64,000 bases of DNA from an uncultured Clostridia bacterium (lineage in GTDB: Bacteria > Bacillota > Clostridia > Christensenellales > Borkfalkiaceae): assembly GCA_944368215.1 (NCBI GenBank), contig CALVWX010000003.1, positions 45,430 to 109,429 on the forward strand. Direction: 5' to 3'. A program made the translations under genes and the position numbers. The notes under the pieces were generated by a model. It had not been told where the DNA came from and did not search any database. It saw only the letters and a list, made by a program, of their open reading frames with translations. How positions within the stretch are numbered: the stretch's first letter is position 1; each line of letters starts with the position of its first letter. Of this stretch, positions 1 through 6,990 are shown piece after piece.

Positions 1-1
1 A

Positions 2-892
2 CAAAAAGCATTGCCTGAAGAATTGCGTGAACCATTTTTAATAGCGTTAAATACGGATCACTTTTTTAAAGCGTTTTGTCTAACGGCTATGTTTGCAGGT
101 TTACGTCCGGGTGAAGTTATAGGATTACGGTGGCGTGATATTGACTTTCAAAACGAAACCTTGTCGGTTGTACGAGGAATGACGGTAGAGCCTGAATTTG
201 ATAGTGAGGGTAATGTAGTTGCTCGTAAAACAGTAATAGGAAAAACAAAGACGGCGGGTAGTGTTAGAACTAATCCCATTCCTAAATTATTATTGCAAAC
301 ACTATCAGATTGGAAAGAGTATCGAGAGAAGTTACAAATGGAAACAGGCTTTTCGCTAATAGGGAACGATGACTTTGTATTCGGAACAAATAAAGGGGAG
401 TTACGTTCATATTCAGGGACAAAGCATATGTTTGACAGATTCTTGAAACGAAACAATCTTGACGGCAAAGGAATACATTTCTATGAGTTAAGGCATACAT
501 TTTCAAATACCTTGTTTGAACAAAATACTAATCCGCGTGTTGTTCAGGCTCTGATGGGACACCGCAAAATTGAAACGACGATGATTTATAATACTGTAAG
601 AGACAATAAATATTTGGAAAGCGCAATAGGTGTATTTGATAGTCGATATGAAACTGCGGGAGAAGCGGTAGAAGAGCCTGCCGATAAACATAAGTATTAT
701 AGAGCGCCCAAAAATAAGGCTGTTATGCAACCCATCACGCAACCTGTAGAAATTGAAACAACTGAACAGCAAGAAGATAAAGATGTAGAAACCATTGCAA
801 AGAAAATATCCAAAATGTTAGAAGATTATAACATAACAGATATAGACGAATTTTTATCTTCTATGAAAAAGAAAAGCGAAGCAGAAATGTAA
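2..892 (+). CDS. Tyrosine recombinase (integrase), C-terminal catalytic part, cut by the window edge
   Basis: The frame is open from the first bases, so the N-terminal arm-binding part lies outside the window. The visible ~296 residues hold the catalytic domain of a phage/ICE-type tyrosine recombinase: box I Arg in AGLRPGEV, HxxR in FYELRHTFS, and the terminal His-Tyr region in LMGHRKIETTMIYNT with the nucleophile Tyr. A charged tail of ~70 residues follows. It is clearly paralogous to the complete integrase at 1446-2867 (shared TLSVVR, VGKTKTAGSVR-like and TTMIYNT blocks) but differs at many positions. It lies next to the tRNA-Thr 3' repeat at 1120-1164, so it is probably the integrase of a first element whose right end is in this window. 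Its TTG at 11 is unlikely to be the true start. Confidence 0.93.
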   Translation, partial: QKALPEELREPFLIALNTDHFFKAFCLTAMFAGLRPGEVIGLRWRDIDFQNETLSVVRGMTVEPEFDSEGNVVARKTVIGKTKTAGSVRTNPIPKLLLQTLSDWKEYREKLQMETGFSLIGNDDFVFGTNKGELRSYSGTKHMFDRFLKRNNLDGKGIHFYELRHTFSNTLFEQNTNPRVVQALMGHRKIETTMIYNTVRDNKYLESAIGVFDSRYETAGEAVEEPADKHKYYRAPKNKAVMQPITQPVEIETTEQQEDKDVETIAKKISKMLEDYNITDIDEFLSSMKKKSEAEM

Positions 893-929
893 AAGTAAAA
901 GAACGACATAATATGTCGTTCTTTTACTT
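893..929. terminator. Bidirectional terminator after the first integrase
   Basis: A perfect inverted repeat with 18-bp arms (893-910 and 912-929) around one base. It starts directly after the integrase stop codon and has A-rich and T-rich flanks on both sides. Confidence 0.85.
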
Positions 930-1119
930 AATTGACGGACTAAGCCTGTCTAGACCTGAATATTTGCAGACATTTGCAGATAAAAAACCTTTTTGTTGCT
1001 TGCAAATATTTTGCTCTTGTATTATAATATATAATATGGTATAGAAAAACACAATATATTGTATATTTCTATGGTTGATGGAGAGTAGGGCATTTCCTTA
1101 TCTAATTTAGGGTCTGTCT

Positions 1120-1164
1120 TTGGTAAGGACGAGGTCGCGGGTTCAAATCCCGCTATCAGCTCCA
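1120..1164 (+). repeat. Attachment-site copy: 3' half of tRNA-Thr(GGT)
   Basis: The 45 bp run from the anticodon loop (TTGGTAA) through the variable loop and T-arm to the acceptor 3' strand and CCA of a tRNA-Thr(GGT). The same 45 bp recur at 6794-6838 with one mismatch (T1156 versus A6830). The 20-30 bases upstream do not form the D-arm or 5' acceptor, so this is not an intact tRNA. It is read as the junction between two tandem elements integrated into the same tRNA gene, the intact copy being further left. Confidence 0.85.
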
Positions 1165-1170
1165 CAGGAA

Positions 1171-1195
1171 AACCACAAGATATTGTGGTTTTTTC
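1171..1195 (+). terminator. Terminator just inside the left end of the element
   Basis: An 8-bp stem (AACCACAA / TTGTGGTT, 1171-1178 and 1183-1190) with a GATA loop is followed by a T-run. Confidence 0.7.
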
Positions 1196-1243
1196 TTTAT
1201 TTTTGACGCCGTTATACACAAGCAAGCAAAAACATAAAATCAA

Positions 1244-1388
1244 TAGCAAACACGGTAGCAAACACTTTTTGCTATTTTTTTGATTTTCATCTTGACTTGC
1301 TGCATGAATTTGAAAAGCCAATTTTCGGACTGTCAAAAACGCCCTAAAACTGCCTTTTTCGGGTTCGGTAGCAAACAATAGCAAACAC
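1244..1388. repeat. Left subterminal GCAAAC repeats, probable integrase arm-type sites
   Basis: Four copies of TAGCAAAC(A) lie at 1244, 1256, 1369 and 1379, arranged as two close pairs. The same motif recurs near the right end (6526-6740). Paired short repeats inside both ends of a tyrosine-recombinase element are typical of arm-binding sites; that role is inferred. Apart from these and the terminator, no gene is visible in 1196-1445. Confidence 0.55.
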
Positions 1389-1445
1389 CCCTTTCAATAT
1401 GACGAAAGCCACCGCCCGAAAAGGCGATGGCTTTTTAGTTGTCCG

Positions 1446-2867
1446 TTACATTTCAAAGTCTTTTCCGCGCCGCGGCTTTGGGCGGTCGTCGTCCATGGCT
1501 TCCATAAGCTCGTCCAAAGAGGATACGCCGTATTCGTCCATAAGCCGCGCGATATTTTGCAGAAAAGTATCGCCGTGGCTTTCTCCATTTTCGTCTGAAA
1601 CCGCCACAGAAGTTTTTTCCGCAGTCTGCGGCGCGGGTGCCTGTTGTTCGCTCGGAGCGTATCGCTCGTCGAACACATCGACTGCCTTCTGCAAATATTT
1701 GTTTGTGGTAGCGGTGTTGTAAATCATCGTCGTTTCGACCTTCTTATGTCCCATGAGCATCTGAATGACTTTCGGGTTTTCCTGCGCCTCAAAAAGCGTA
1801 TTGGAAAAGGTGTGCCGCAATTTATAAAAATGTATTCCCGCATCTTCCAACCCGTGCTTTTTCAATAGGCGGTTGAACATTGTCCGCGTGCCGTGATAAG
1901 AGCGCATTTCTCCGCTGTTGTTGGCGAAGATAAAATCGTCCGCTTTGCTCACGGGTGCTTTGGTCATGAGTTCTTGCATGGTGCGCAGTTTTTTCCATTC
2001 TTTCAAAGCATCAACAAGTAAATCGGGAATGGGCAGCACGCGCACGCTGCCCGCAGTCTTTGTCTTACCGACGACGTATTCCCGCTTGATAATGTTTCCG
2101 TTTTCGTCAAAGGTTGGTTCTACCGTCTGCGCGCGGACGACGGAAAGCGTTTTATTTTTCTCGTCAAAGTCCTTCCATTTGAGAGCGAGCGCTTCACCGA
2201 TCCGCAAGCCTGCAAACATTGAAGTCAGGCAAAGCGGCTTGAACAGTACGCTCGTACCGATTGCCTGTAAGAAGCGGTCGCGCAGTTCTTCGGGAATAGC
2301 TTTGTATTCCTGTTGTTCGGCGGCGTCTTTCGTCTTGCGTTCCCGCGATTGCAGGCGTACCTTGCTCACGGGGTTTTTGTCTATGATTTCCTCGTCGATA
2401 CAATATTCAAAATATTGTCCGAGTTGGTATTTGATATGCTTGACGGTGTCGAGCGCGTAGCCGCTGTCGAGCATACCGCCGAGAAAGTCCTGCAATAAAT
2501 TTGTCGTAATATTTTGCGGCAGATAGTCGCCCATGTGCGGATAGATATATCGTTTTGCGTTGACAACATAACGCTCAAATGTGCGCGCGGCAATCGTGCG
2601 CTTTTTGTACTTCATCAACCAAAATTGCATGTGCTTTTGGAGCGACATATCCTGTTGGATCAGTTGCTTGCGCGCGCCGTTTTTGGGAAGGTAAGGGGCA
2701 AGGTTAGCGATAGCTTCCGCGCGTGTTTTGCCCGAAACCGCTTTGCGTATCTGCTTGCCGTTTTCGTCGTAACCAATCGTCGCTTGCGCCACCCAAAGTC
2801 CGCGCTTATTTTTATAGACGCTGCCTTCGTTGTTTGCCCGTTTGGATGTAGCCTTTTTACGCGGCAT
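1446..2867 (-). CDS. Tyrosine recombinase (integrase) of the tRNA-Thr element
   Basis: A full-length 473-residue integrase. The first ~60 residues are basic, with an AP2/arm-binding-like segment (NEGSVYKNKRGLWVAQ). Residues ~75-170 form a SAM-like core-binding domain, and the catalytic domain follows with AGLRIGEALALKW (box I Arg), HFYKLRHTFS (HxxR), LMGHKKVETT and the Tyr of MIYNT. The start is set by a strong AGGAGG upstream of the ATG at 2867. It overlaps the end of the excisionase-like gene by 11 bp, the usual xis-int coupling. The gene faces the left attachment site, ~280 bp away. It should catalyse integration and excision at the tRNA-Thr 3' end. It is paralogous to the truncated integrase at 2-892. 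Confidence 0.95.
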   Translation of the reverse strand: MPRKKATSKRANNEGSVYKNKRGLWVAQATIGYDENGKQIRKAVSGKTRAEAIANLAPYLPKNGARKQLIQQDMSLQKHMQFWLMKYKKRTIAARTFERYVVNAKRYIYPHMGDYLPQNITTNLLQDFLGGMLDSGYALDTVKHIKYQLGQYFEYCIDEEIIDKNPVSKVRLQSRERKTKDAAEQQEYKAIPEELRDRFLQAIGTSVLFKPLCLTSMFAGLRIGEALALKWKDFDEKNKTLSVVRAQTVEPTFDENGNIIKREYVVGKTKTAGSVRVLPIPDLLVDALKEWKKLRTMQELMTKAPVSKADDFIFANNSGEMRSYHGTRTMFNRLLKKHGLEDAGIHFYKLRHTFSNTLFEAQENPKVIQMLMGHKKVETTMIYNTATTNKYLQKAVDVFDERYAPSEQQAPAPQTAEKTSVAVSDENGESHGDTFLQNIARLMDEYGVSSLDELMEAMDDDRPKPRRGKDFEM

Positions 2868-3132
2868 AATGATTGCCTCCTGTATTCTCGCTCATTTGCC
2901 ATGTTACAAAGTTGACTATGCTCACGACCTGCCGTTTGCCGACTTTCATAACGGGAAAGCGGCGGCTGCGCATGAGTGCGCGCACGTTGTCCCTGCCCAA
3001 GCCCGTCAGTTTTATAATGTCCTCGCAATCGAGAAAACTTTTTCCGAATTGAGCCGAAAGGCGTTTTACCTCGTCCGCAATGACCTGTTCGATATTAACC
3101 GCTGAATTGTTCCCGTAAAATCTCAAATACAA
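2857..3132 (-). CDS. Excisionase-like small DNA-binding protein
   Basis: About 91 residues with a predicted winged-helix/MerR-like fold: a helix pair around DCEDIIKLTGLGRDNVRALMRSRRFPVMKVGKRQVVS. That pattern (helix-turn-helix, then a short wing with FPVMKVGKR) is typical of Xis/AlpA-type directionality factors. It is translationally coupled to the integrase, overlapping its start by 11 bp. The predicted start is TTG at 3132 behind GGAGGT; a TTG two codons later is also possible. It probably binds near the attachment site to favour excision. Family assignment rests on motif and context only. Confidence 0.75.
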   Translation of the reverse strand: MYLRFYGNNSAVNIEQVIADEVKRLSAQFGKSFLDCEDIIKLTGLGRDNVRALMRSRRFPVMKVGKRQVVSIVNFVTWQMSENTGGNHYAA

Positions 3133-3431
3133 ATTACCTCCATATCATATTTTAATGCTTCCGCCGTAAGTTCGTATCCGCGCTTAAATTCGCTTATAAG
3201 CGACTTGGAACATACCTTTGATTTCCCGACCGACACGCGCAGAACACGGCTTAAAACGGCTATTTTACAACAATAAATTTCACTCTTCAAAAGACGGAAG
3301 CGGGTATCCCGCCTTCCCGTAAATTGTGAGCGAGACTGCAAAGTGAGTCTCGGCTCTTATCCTGTTCAACAAAATAGGTCTTTTTTGCTCTCTTTGGCTC
3401 CACCCCTCAAACAAGGCAGCGTCCGTCTTTT
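3133..3431 (-). other. Gap upstream of xis, with a possible small minus-strand ORF
   Basis: No confident gene. A minus-strand frame ending at 3123 reads a plausible helical peptide over its last ~45 residues, and the xis Shine-Dalgarno lies within its 3' end. However, I see no good start codon with a ribosome site. A hairpin (GGAAGCGGG ... CCCGCCTTCC, about 3293-3314) could terminate transcription from the HTH gene to the right. Confidence 0.3.
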
Positions 3432-3689
3432 CTATCCGTCGTTCGATTTGTGAGATTGCCGCTTGCGGCTGCCCGTATAGACGATAATATTTCCGTTTTG
3501 CCGGTGCAGCGAATTGTAACTCGGCGTTCGCTTGATCTGTCCGAATACTTCCAAAACGGAGAGGTCGTCCTGTATCGTCCGTTCGCTCACGCCGAACTCT
3601 CTCGCCATGACTGCTACGGTAAACCGCCGCCCGCTTCGCCTGCGGATAAACCGCAAAAGCGCGTCCTGCCGTTCGTCTTTTTTGCTCAT
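3432..3689 (-). CDS. Small HTH (DeoR/HTH_11-like) DNA-binding protein
   Basis: An 85-residue protein with a clear winged HTH in its first ~65 residues: ALLRFIRRRSGRRFTV, then VMAREFGVSERTIQDDL and a wing segment. This is the HTH_11/DeoR N-terminal pattern with no effector domain. The ATG at 3689 has an AGGAGGT site upstream. It is likely a regulator of the element, perhaps of its integrase-excisionase genes just downstream. A longer frame over the same DNA (3280-3756) is an out-of-frame shadow. Confidence 0.75.
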   Translation of the reverse strand: MSKKDERQDALLRFIRRRSGRRFTVAVMAREFGVSERTIQDDLSVLEVFGQIKRTPSYNSLHRQNGNIIVYTGSRKRQSHKSNDG

Positions 3690-3722
3690 GTTTACCTCCT
3701 ATGACAATATTTCGGGACATAC

Positions 3723-3748
3723 AAAAAATCAGTCCGATAACGGACTGA
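3723..3748 (-). terminator. Terminator after the sigma-like gene
   Basis: An 8-bp perfect stem (TCAGTCCG / CGGACTGA, 3729-3736 and 3741-3748) with an ATAA loop. On the minus strand it is followed by six T. A second short inverted repeat, GCCCCT / AGGGGC (3779-3784 and 3800-3805), lies between it and the gene. Confidence 0.7.
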
Positions 3749-3823
3749 CTTTTCATTCTCTATTCAGTTTTGAGAAAAGCCCCTCATAATATAGCCATAA
3801 GGGGCGCAAAAAATCGTACCCCC

Positions 3824-4318
3824 CTATGAACGGGTGCCGAAAATAGCGTTGAGGAGCAGGAGAGCCTGTTTGTTTTCAATGCGCTGCTTTTCCAAATTTG
3901 CCTGTGCCTTTAAGATGAGTTTTCGGACAGCTCCTTCGGTTATGCCCATAGACTTTGCGATTTCGACCTTTTTGATTTTCAGATACTGAAACAAAAAGTA
4001 GGCTTGCGCTTGTCGTGGGGTAAGGGTATCTTCAAGTTGCTCTTTCCGCTTTGCAAGTTTCTCTTTACGAATTTGCTCTTTTTTGAGTTCGGCTTGCTCC
4101 TGTCGTTGCTTTTCCTTTATCTCGAAATAGTCTGTGTTCGCCGCAGGGAGATCGAAACCTTTTTCGGCAAGTTTTTCCAACGATTTATGCCGTCGCGTTT
4201 CTTTGAGTTTGACTTTTTCTTCATAAATTAAAAATTGTTCAAACGCCGCCGCAACTTCTTCGGAAACTTCGATTTCTTCCGTATGCCTGTCGGCAAATTT
4301 GTATGTAATAAGTGGCAT
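3824..4318 (-). CDS. Sigma-70 region 4-like / ArpU-type regulator
   Basis: A 164-residue protein in three parts: a short N-terminal strand region, a highly charged coiled-coil stretch (~residues 65-100, rich in K, E, Q) and a C-terminal HTH. The HTH, about residues 98-145, contains LTPRQAQAYFLFQYLKIKKVEIAKSMGI and the recognition helix TEGAVRKLILKA. It matches region 4 of sigma-70-like and late-gene (ArpU/Tn916-type) regulators found on integrative elements. No region 2 is present, so it is not a complete sigma factor. It sits between the zinc-ribbon gene and the HTH gene and probably controls the element's own transcription. Confidence 0.7.
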   Translation of the reverse strand: MPLITYKFADRHTEEIEVSEEVAAAFEQFLIYEEKVKLKETRRHKSLEKLAEKGFDLPAANTDYFEIKEKQRQEQAELKKEQIRKEKLAKRKEQLEDTLTPRQAQAYFLFQYLKIKKVEIAKSMGITEGAVRKLILKAQANLEKQRIENKQALLLLNAIFGTRS

Positions 4319-4321
4319 AAG

Positions 4322-4507
4322 CTACTCCGTTAGAGTTATAGTTTTTACTTTTTTCGGGTGATCAGTCGGCGTGCAGTTAGTATTCGTTTCTGTAATTACA
4401 ACCCGAATAAGTTTGCCACAACGCGGACAAAGTATATCCACGTCCGAACCGCTTTCGCCTTTACATAACTTGTACCCGCATATCGGGCAAGATGCATACA
4501 TTTTCAT
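4322..4507 (-). CDS. Small zinc-ribbon protein
   Basis: 61 residues with two CxxC knuckles (CPICG near residue 8 and CPRCGK near residue 28), forming a rubredoxin-like zinc ribbon, followed by a Thr-rich tail. It resembles the Com-like small zinc-ribbon proteins of phages and conjugative elements. It ends 3 bp before the sigma-like gene and is in the same transcription unit. The function is unknown; nucleic-acid binding or translational control is the usual suggestion for the family. Confidence 0.6.
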   Translation of the reverse strand: MKMYASCPICGYKLCKGESGSDVDILCPRCGKLIRVVITETNTNCTPTDHPKKVKTITLTE

Positions 4508-4528
4508 AATTGATCTCCATAAACATTT

Positions 4529-5185
4529 TTATACATCTACTTTTGCAAAATTTTTCATTGAAATTTTACAACTTGTAATCGTTAGAAACAGATACACGAG
4601 TAAACCTATAAGACACGCAAGCACTTTTGCAATTGTGTGAATAGAATTAACTCCATTCAAAATATCTGAGAAAAGTGGGGTCGTCCAACGTAAAACAATA
4701 AATAAGCCAATTAGCAAGAATACAATAATTGCACCAATAACAAACGGAATTCCGATTTTGTCAGGTTTTTTGAAATAGCACGGGAAGAAAATCAGATTAA
4801 AAACTCCTAACAAAACCGCGCCGTTACCCACCAAAACAATGTTTGCCGATATTCCTGTTTGGTTAACATATTGTTCCGCAGGTAGAATGACTCCTTTAAT
4901 TGCACCTATAACACCCACAAGCAATAAACTGATACACTGCAACCCAATCACAACCAGCATTTTTGCGAGAGGTATATGCTCTTTTTTTACGGGCAATGTA
5001 CAGGAGAACGCAATATCGCTGTTTTCTCTTGCCTTCATGCAGCAGAAAAATACCGAAAGGCAGGAGAAAAAGAAAATGACTTCATACGGATAATTCGGCA
5101 CGAATACAAGGACGGCAAAGGAGAGAAAAATAAAAGCCGTAGGGTGCATACAAAGTGCTAATTCTTTTTTAATCAGATTAACCAT
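4529..5185 (-). CDS. ABC-2 type transporter permease subunit
   Basis: 218 residues with about six hydrophobic segments, starting MVNLIKKELALCMHPTAFIF and with a cytoplasmic segment rich in charged residues. It matches small ABC-2 type permeases that pair with a separate ATPase. The start lies 8 bp inside the end of the upstream ATPase gene, behind GGAGG. It probably forms the membrane channel of an exporter whose substrate could be an antimicrobial peptide or lipid-like compound. The substrate cannot be inferred from sequence. Confidence 0.8.
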   Translation of the reverse strand: MVNLIKKELALCMHPTAFIFLSFAVLVFVPNYPYEVIFFFSCLSVFFCCMKARENSDIAFSCTLPVKKEHIPLAKMLVVIGLQCISLLLVGVIGAIKGVILPAEQYVNQTGISANIVLVGNGAVLLGVFNLIFFPCYFKKPDKIGIPFVIGAIIVFLLIGLFIVLRWTTPLFSDILNGVNSIHTIAKVLACLIGLLVYLFLTITSCKISMKNFAKVDV

Positions 5186-6029
5186 ATCTTTCCTCCACGT
5201 TTGTCTTTTCCAGATGCACTATAATATTGTCTATTGTTGCATCTGAAAGAGTAACACCGTTCAATCTTTGCGTATCGCACGAGAGCAACCCCTCGTATCC
5301 ATCTTTTACTGACTTAACGCCGATGGCATTTGCAGCCGTTGCGTCTGCAAGAGAAGAAAAATGCGCTAACTTATATTTACCAAGCAATTCTTTCAATGGA
5401 CACGTTGCAAGAATTCTACCCTGTGAAATATAAACGATGTCGTCGGCAATTCGCATTAAGTCGGATGTAATGTGTGTGGAAAAAAGTACAGAAACGCCTT
5501 CTTCACGCACAAGCCGTAAAATTATGTCGCAAAACTCTTCACGCGAAAGCGGATCAAGTCCGCTCGTCGGTTCGTCCATAATGAGCAATTTTGCTCCGTG
5601 CGAAAGGGCGAGAGCAAGCGCAAATTTTACTTTCATACCTTCGGAAAGTTCCTTTACCTTTTTCCTTTCAGACAGTTCAAATTGCGCAAGGAATTTTTCA
5701 TACTTGCTCTGATCCCACGTCGGGTAAAAAGGGGCATACGCTTTGCGGATAGCGATAAGCGTATTCATAGGATAACATCGAAAGCCGCCGCCCACATAGC
5801 CAATTATCTGTTTAGTAGCTATTTCGTCTTTGTAAAAATCATTTCCAAAGACAACGACATCTCCTGCTGTTGAGATAAGTCGTAAGATCCCTTTAATTGT
5901 TGTACTTTTTCCTGCGCCATTTCTGCCGATAAGCCCACATATATGTCCCTGCTCTACGCAAAAACTAATTTTGTCCAGCGTGAATTCAGGATAGACTTTC
6001 GTCAATTCTTTTACTTCGAGAGCTTTCAT
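5178..6029 (-). CDS. ABC transporter ATP-binding protein
   Basis: A 283-residue single-domain ABC ATPase. Walker A is GRNGAGKST near residue 36, the signature LSEGMK near residue 127 (LSEGM rather than LSGGQ, common in ABC-2 exporters), and Walker B LLIMDEPTSGLDPLS near residue 147, with the H-loop FSTHI. The C-terminal ~70 residues resemble the variable domain of bacteriocin/antibiotic ABC-2 ATPases. It overlaps both neighbours by a few bases (AbrB-like gene upstream, permease downstream), indicating a translationally coupled three-gene operon. It energises the permease at 4529-5185. Confidence 0.92.
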   Translation of the reverse strand: MKALEVKELTKVYPEFTLDKISFCVEQGHICGLIGRNGAGKSTTIKGILRLISTAGDVVVFGNDFYKDEIATKQIIGYVGGGFRCYPMNTLIAIRKAYAPFYPTWDQSKYEKFLAQFELSERKKVKELSEGMKVKFALALALSHGAKLLIMDEPTSGLDPLSREEFCDIILRLVREEGVSVLFSTHITSDLMRIADDIVYISQGRILATCPLKELLGKYKLAHFSSLADATAANAIGVKSVKDGYEGLLSCDTQRLNGVTLSDATIDNIIVHLEKTNVEERYG

Positions 6030-6256
6030 TTTTCCTCGCTATCTCCGTTTTTAGCATGATTGACGGTGTTCCAAAATGTTTCAACGTATGAAAATGGCTG
6101 TAAGGCAATACCTTGCCCTTCGTCCGCCATCAATACCAATGAATCGCCGGTATTCAGCGAAAACATATCTCGCACCTCTTTGGGAATGACGATTTGTCCT
6201 TTGGGACCGATTTTTACCGTCGCCAAAAATTTCCCCTTAGGAAAGTTTTTATCCAT
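6026..6256 (-). CDS. AbrB/MazE/SpoVT-type DNA-binding regulator
   Basis: 76 residues when started at the ATG at 6256, which has AAGGAGA nine bases upstream. An in-frame start at 6304 lacks a ribosome site. The swapped-hairpin AbrB motif is clear: KIGPKGQIVIPKEVRDMFSL followed by GDSLVLMAD. It is the first gene of the operon with the ABC ATPase and permease. This AbrB-ATPase-permease order is common in Clostridia, and the protein probably autoregulates the operon. No toxin partner is present, so it is a regulator rather than an antitoxin. Confidence 0.85.
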   Translation of the reverse strand: MDKNFPKGKFLATVKIGPKGQIVIPKEVRDMFSLNTGDSLVLMADEGQGIALQPFSYVETFWNTVNHAKNGDSEEK

Positions 6257-6404
6257 AAAAATTATCTCCTTCGTATAATTAGTATTACTTTTCCAACCAT
6301 ACAAACATATTATACTTCCTTTTATGGGTTATGTCAAGTTAATAAGGGGTGCGATTAAAATCTTACTGTTTAGGATTTCCTTTGTTAAATCGAATAGCCA
6401 TAAA

Positions 6405-6452
6405 AAGAATAAAAAAACACCTTGAACATAAATTTTGCGTTCAAAGTGTTTC
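6405..6452 (-). terminator. Insulating terminator upstream of the AbrB operon
   Basis: An imperfect stem (AACACcTTGAAC / GTTCAAaGTGTT) with a run of T on the minus strand. It would stop transcription entering the operon from the right end. Confidence 0.5.
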
Positions 6453-6525
6453 TCTAATACTTCATTCAAGTATAACTCAACTTAACTCTTTTGCCGCCTT
6501 TTTAGGGTGGTTTTCAGCCGAAAAT

Positions 6526-6740
6526 GTGTTTGCTATTGTTTCAAAACAAGCAAAAAAACGGGGCAAAATTGCCCCGTTTTTACCTATAAAAAGCCTGTTT
6601 TTGACGCTCTAAAACGCCCTAAAACGGAAAAATAGCAAACGGTAGCAAACAAATCGCCTTTTTCGGGCTATTTGCTATTGCTCCGTGTTTTTCCCTGAAA
6701 CGGCTTTTTCATACTATATATTGTGGTTTATAGCAAACAC
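6526..6740. repeat. Right subterminal GCAAAC repeats
   Basis: The motif TAGCAAAC occurs near 6633, 6643 and 6731, with inverted copies at 6526-6535 and ~6669-6676. It mirrors the left-end set at 1244-1388 and probably forms the second group of integrase arm sites. Confidence 0.55.
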
Positions 6741-6793
6741 TTTGCGCAGATGTATTGGCGTGTTTTTCCTTTGCCGTGTTTTGGCTCTGTTCC

Positions 6794-6838
6794 TTGGTAA
6801 GGACGAGGTCGCGGGTTCAAATCCCGCTAACAGCTCCA
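6794..6838 (+). repeat. Right attachment-site copy: 3' half of tRNA-Thr(GGT)
   Basis: 45 bp, 44 identical to 1120-1164. It starts at the anticodon loop and ends with CCA. The upstream bases do not complete a tRNA. It marks the right boundary of the element; chromosomal sequence resumes at 6839. Confidence 0.85.
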
Positions 6839-6865
6839 GCGTCGATTTAAGGCGTGTTTTGTAAT

Positions 6866-6894
6866 AACCCGAGATTTTTCTCGGGTTGTTTTTT
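6866..6894 (+). terminator. Terminator, probably the displaced tRNA-Thr terminator
   Basis: A perfect 9-bp stem AACCCGAGA / TCTCGGGTT with a TTTT loop and a T-run. It lies 28 bp after the tRNA 3' fragment, where the terminator of the original tRNA-Thr gene would be expected. Confidence 0.8.
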
Positions 6895-6990
6895 ATGTGA
6901 CTTACGAAATGTAGTAAAATTTTAAAGGCGCGCGGTTGCGTTGATTGAGTCAACGCAACCGCGCGCCGCGTATATTATAGATAGGGTTAT

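Larger units (their letters stand above)
6257..6793. other. Right-end non-coding part of the element
   Basis: No gene is visible. The stretch holds the promoter region of the AbrB operon, a minus-strand terminator, the right-end GCAAAC repeats and segments similar to the left end (the 'cgccctaaaac' block at ~1341 and ~6614, and 'gcctttttcggg' at ~1352 and ~6656). A plus-strand frame at 6349-6612 looks like noise. Confidence 0.6.
1165..6838. mobile_element. Integrative element (~5.7 kb) between tRNA-Thr 3'-end repeats
   Basis: It is bounded on the left by the tRNA fragment at 1120-1164 and on the right by its near-identical copy at 6794-6838. All genes inside read on the minus strand: integrase, excisionase-like protein, HTH protein, sigma-70-region-4-like protein, zinc-ribbon protein, ABC-2 permease, ABC ATPase and AbrB-like regulator. 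No relaxase, coupling protein, replication initiator or phage structural gene is visible. It is therefore either a small mobilisable or satellite-type island, or a reduced remnant of a conjugative element. The transporter operon is the likely cargo. Repeated GCAAAC motifs sit inside both ends. Confidence 0.8.

Noticed and set aside
1120-1164. Possible intact tRNA-Thr genes at 1120 and 6794
   Set aside because: Only the 3' half is present; upstream bases do not form the 5' acceptor strand, D-arm or a good anticodon 5' strand.
1022-1384. Minus-strand frame with AGFEPATSSLP-like peptide
   Set aside because: It is the antisense translation of the tRNA-Thr 3' fragment, a familiar false gene; the same peptide appears again at 6714-6953 over the second fragment.
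3280-3756. 158-residue minus-strand frame
   Set aside because: Out-of-frame overlap with the HTH gene at 3432-3689, which has a proper ribosome site and recognisable domain.
6714-6953. Minus-strand 79-residue frame across the right attachment site
   Set aside because: Antisense of the tRNA fragment and terminator; no ribosome site.
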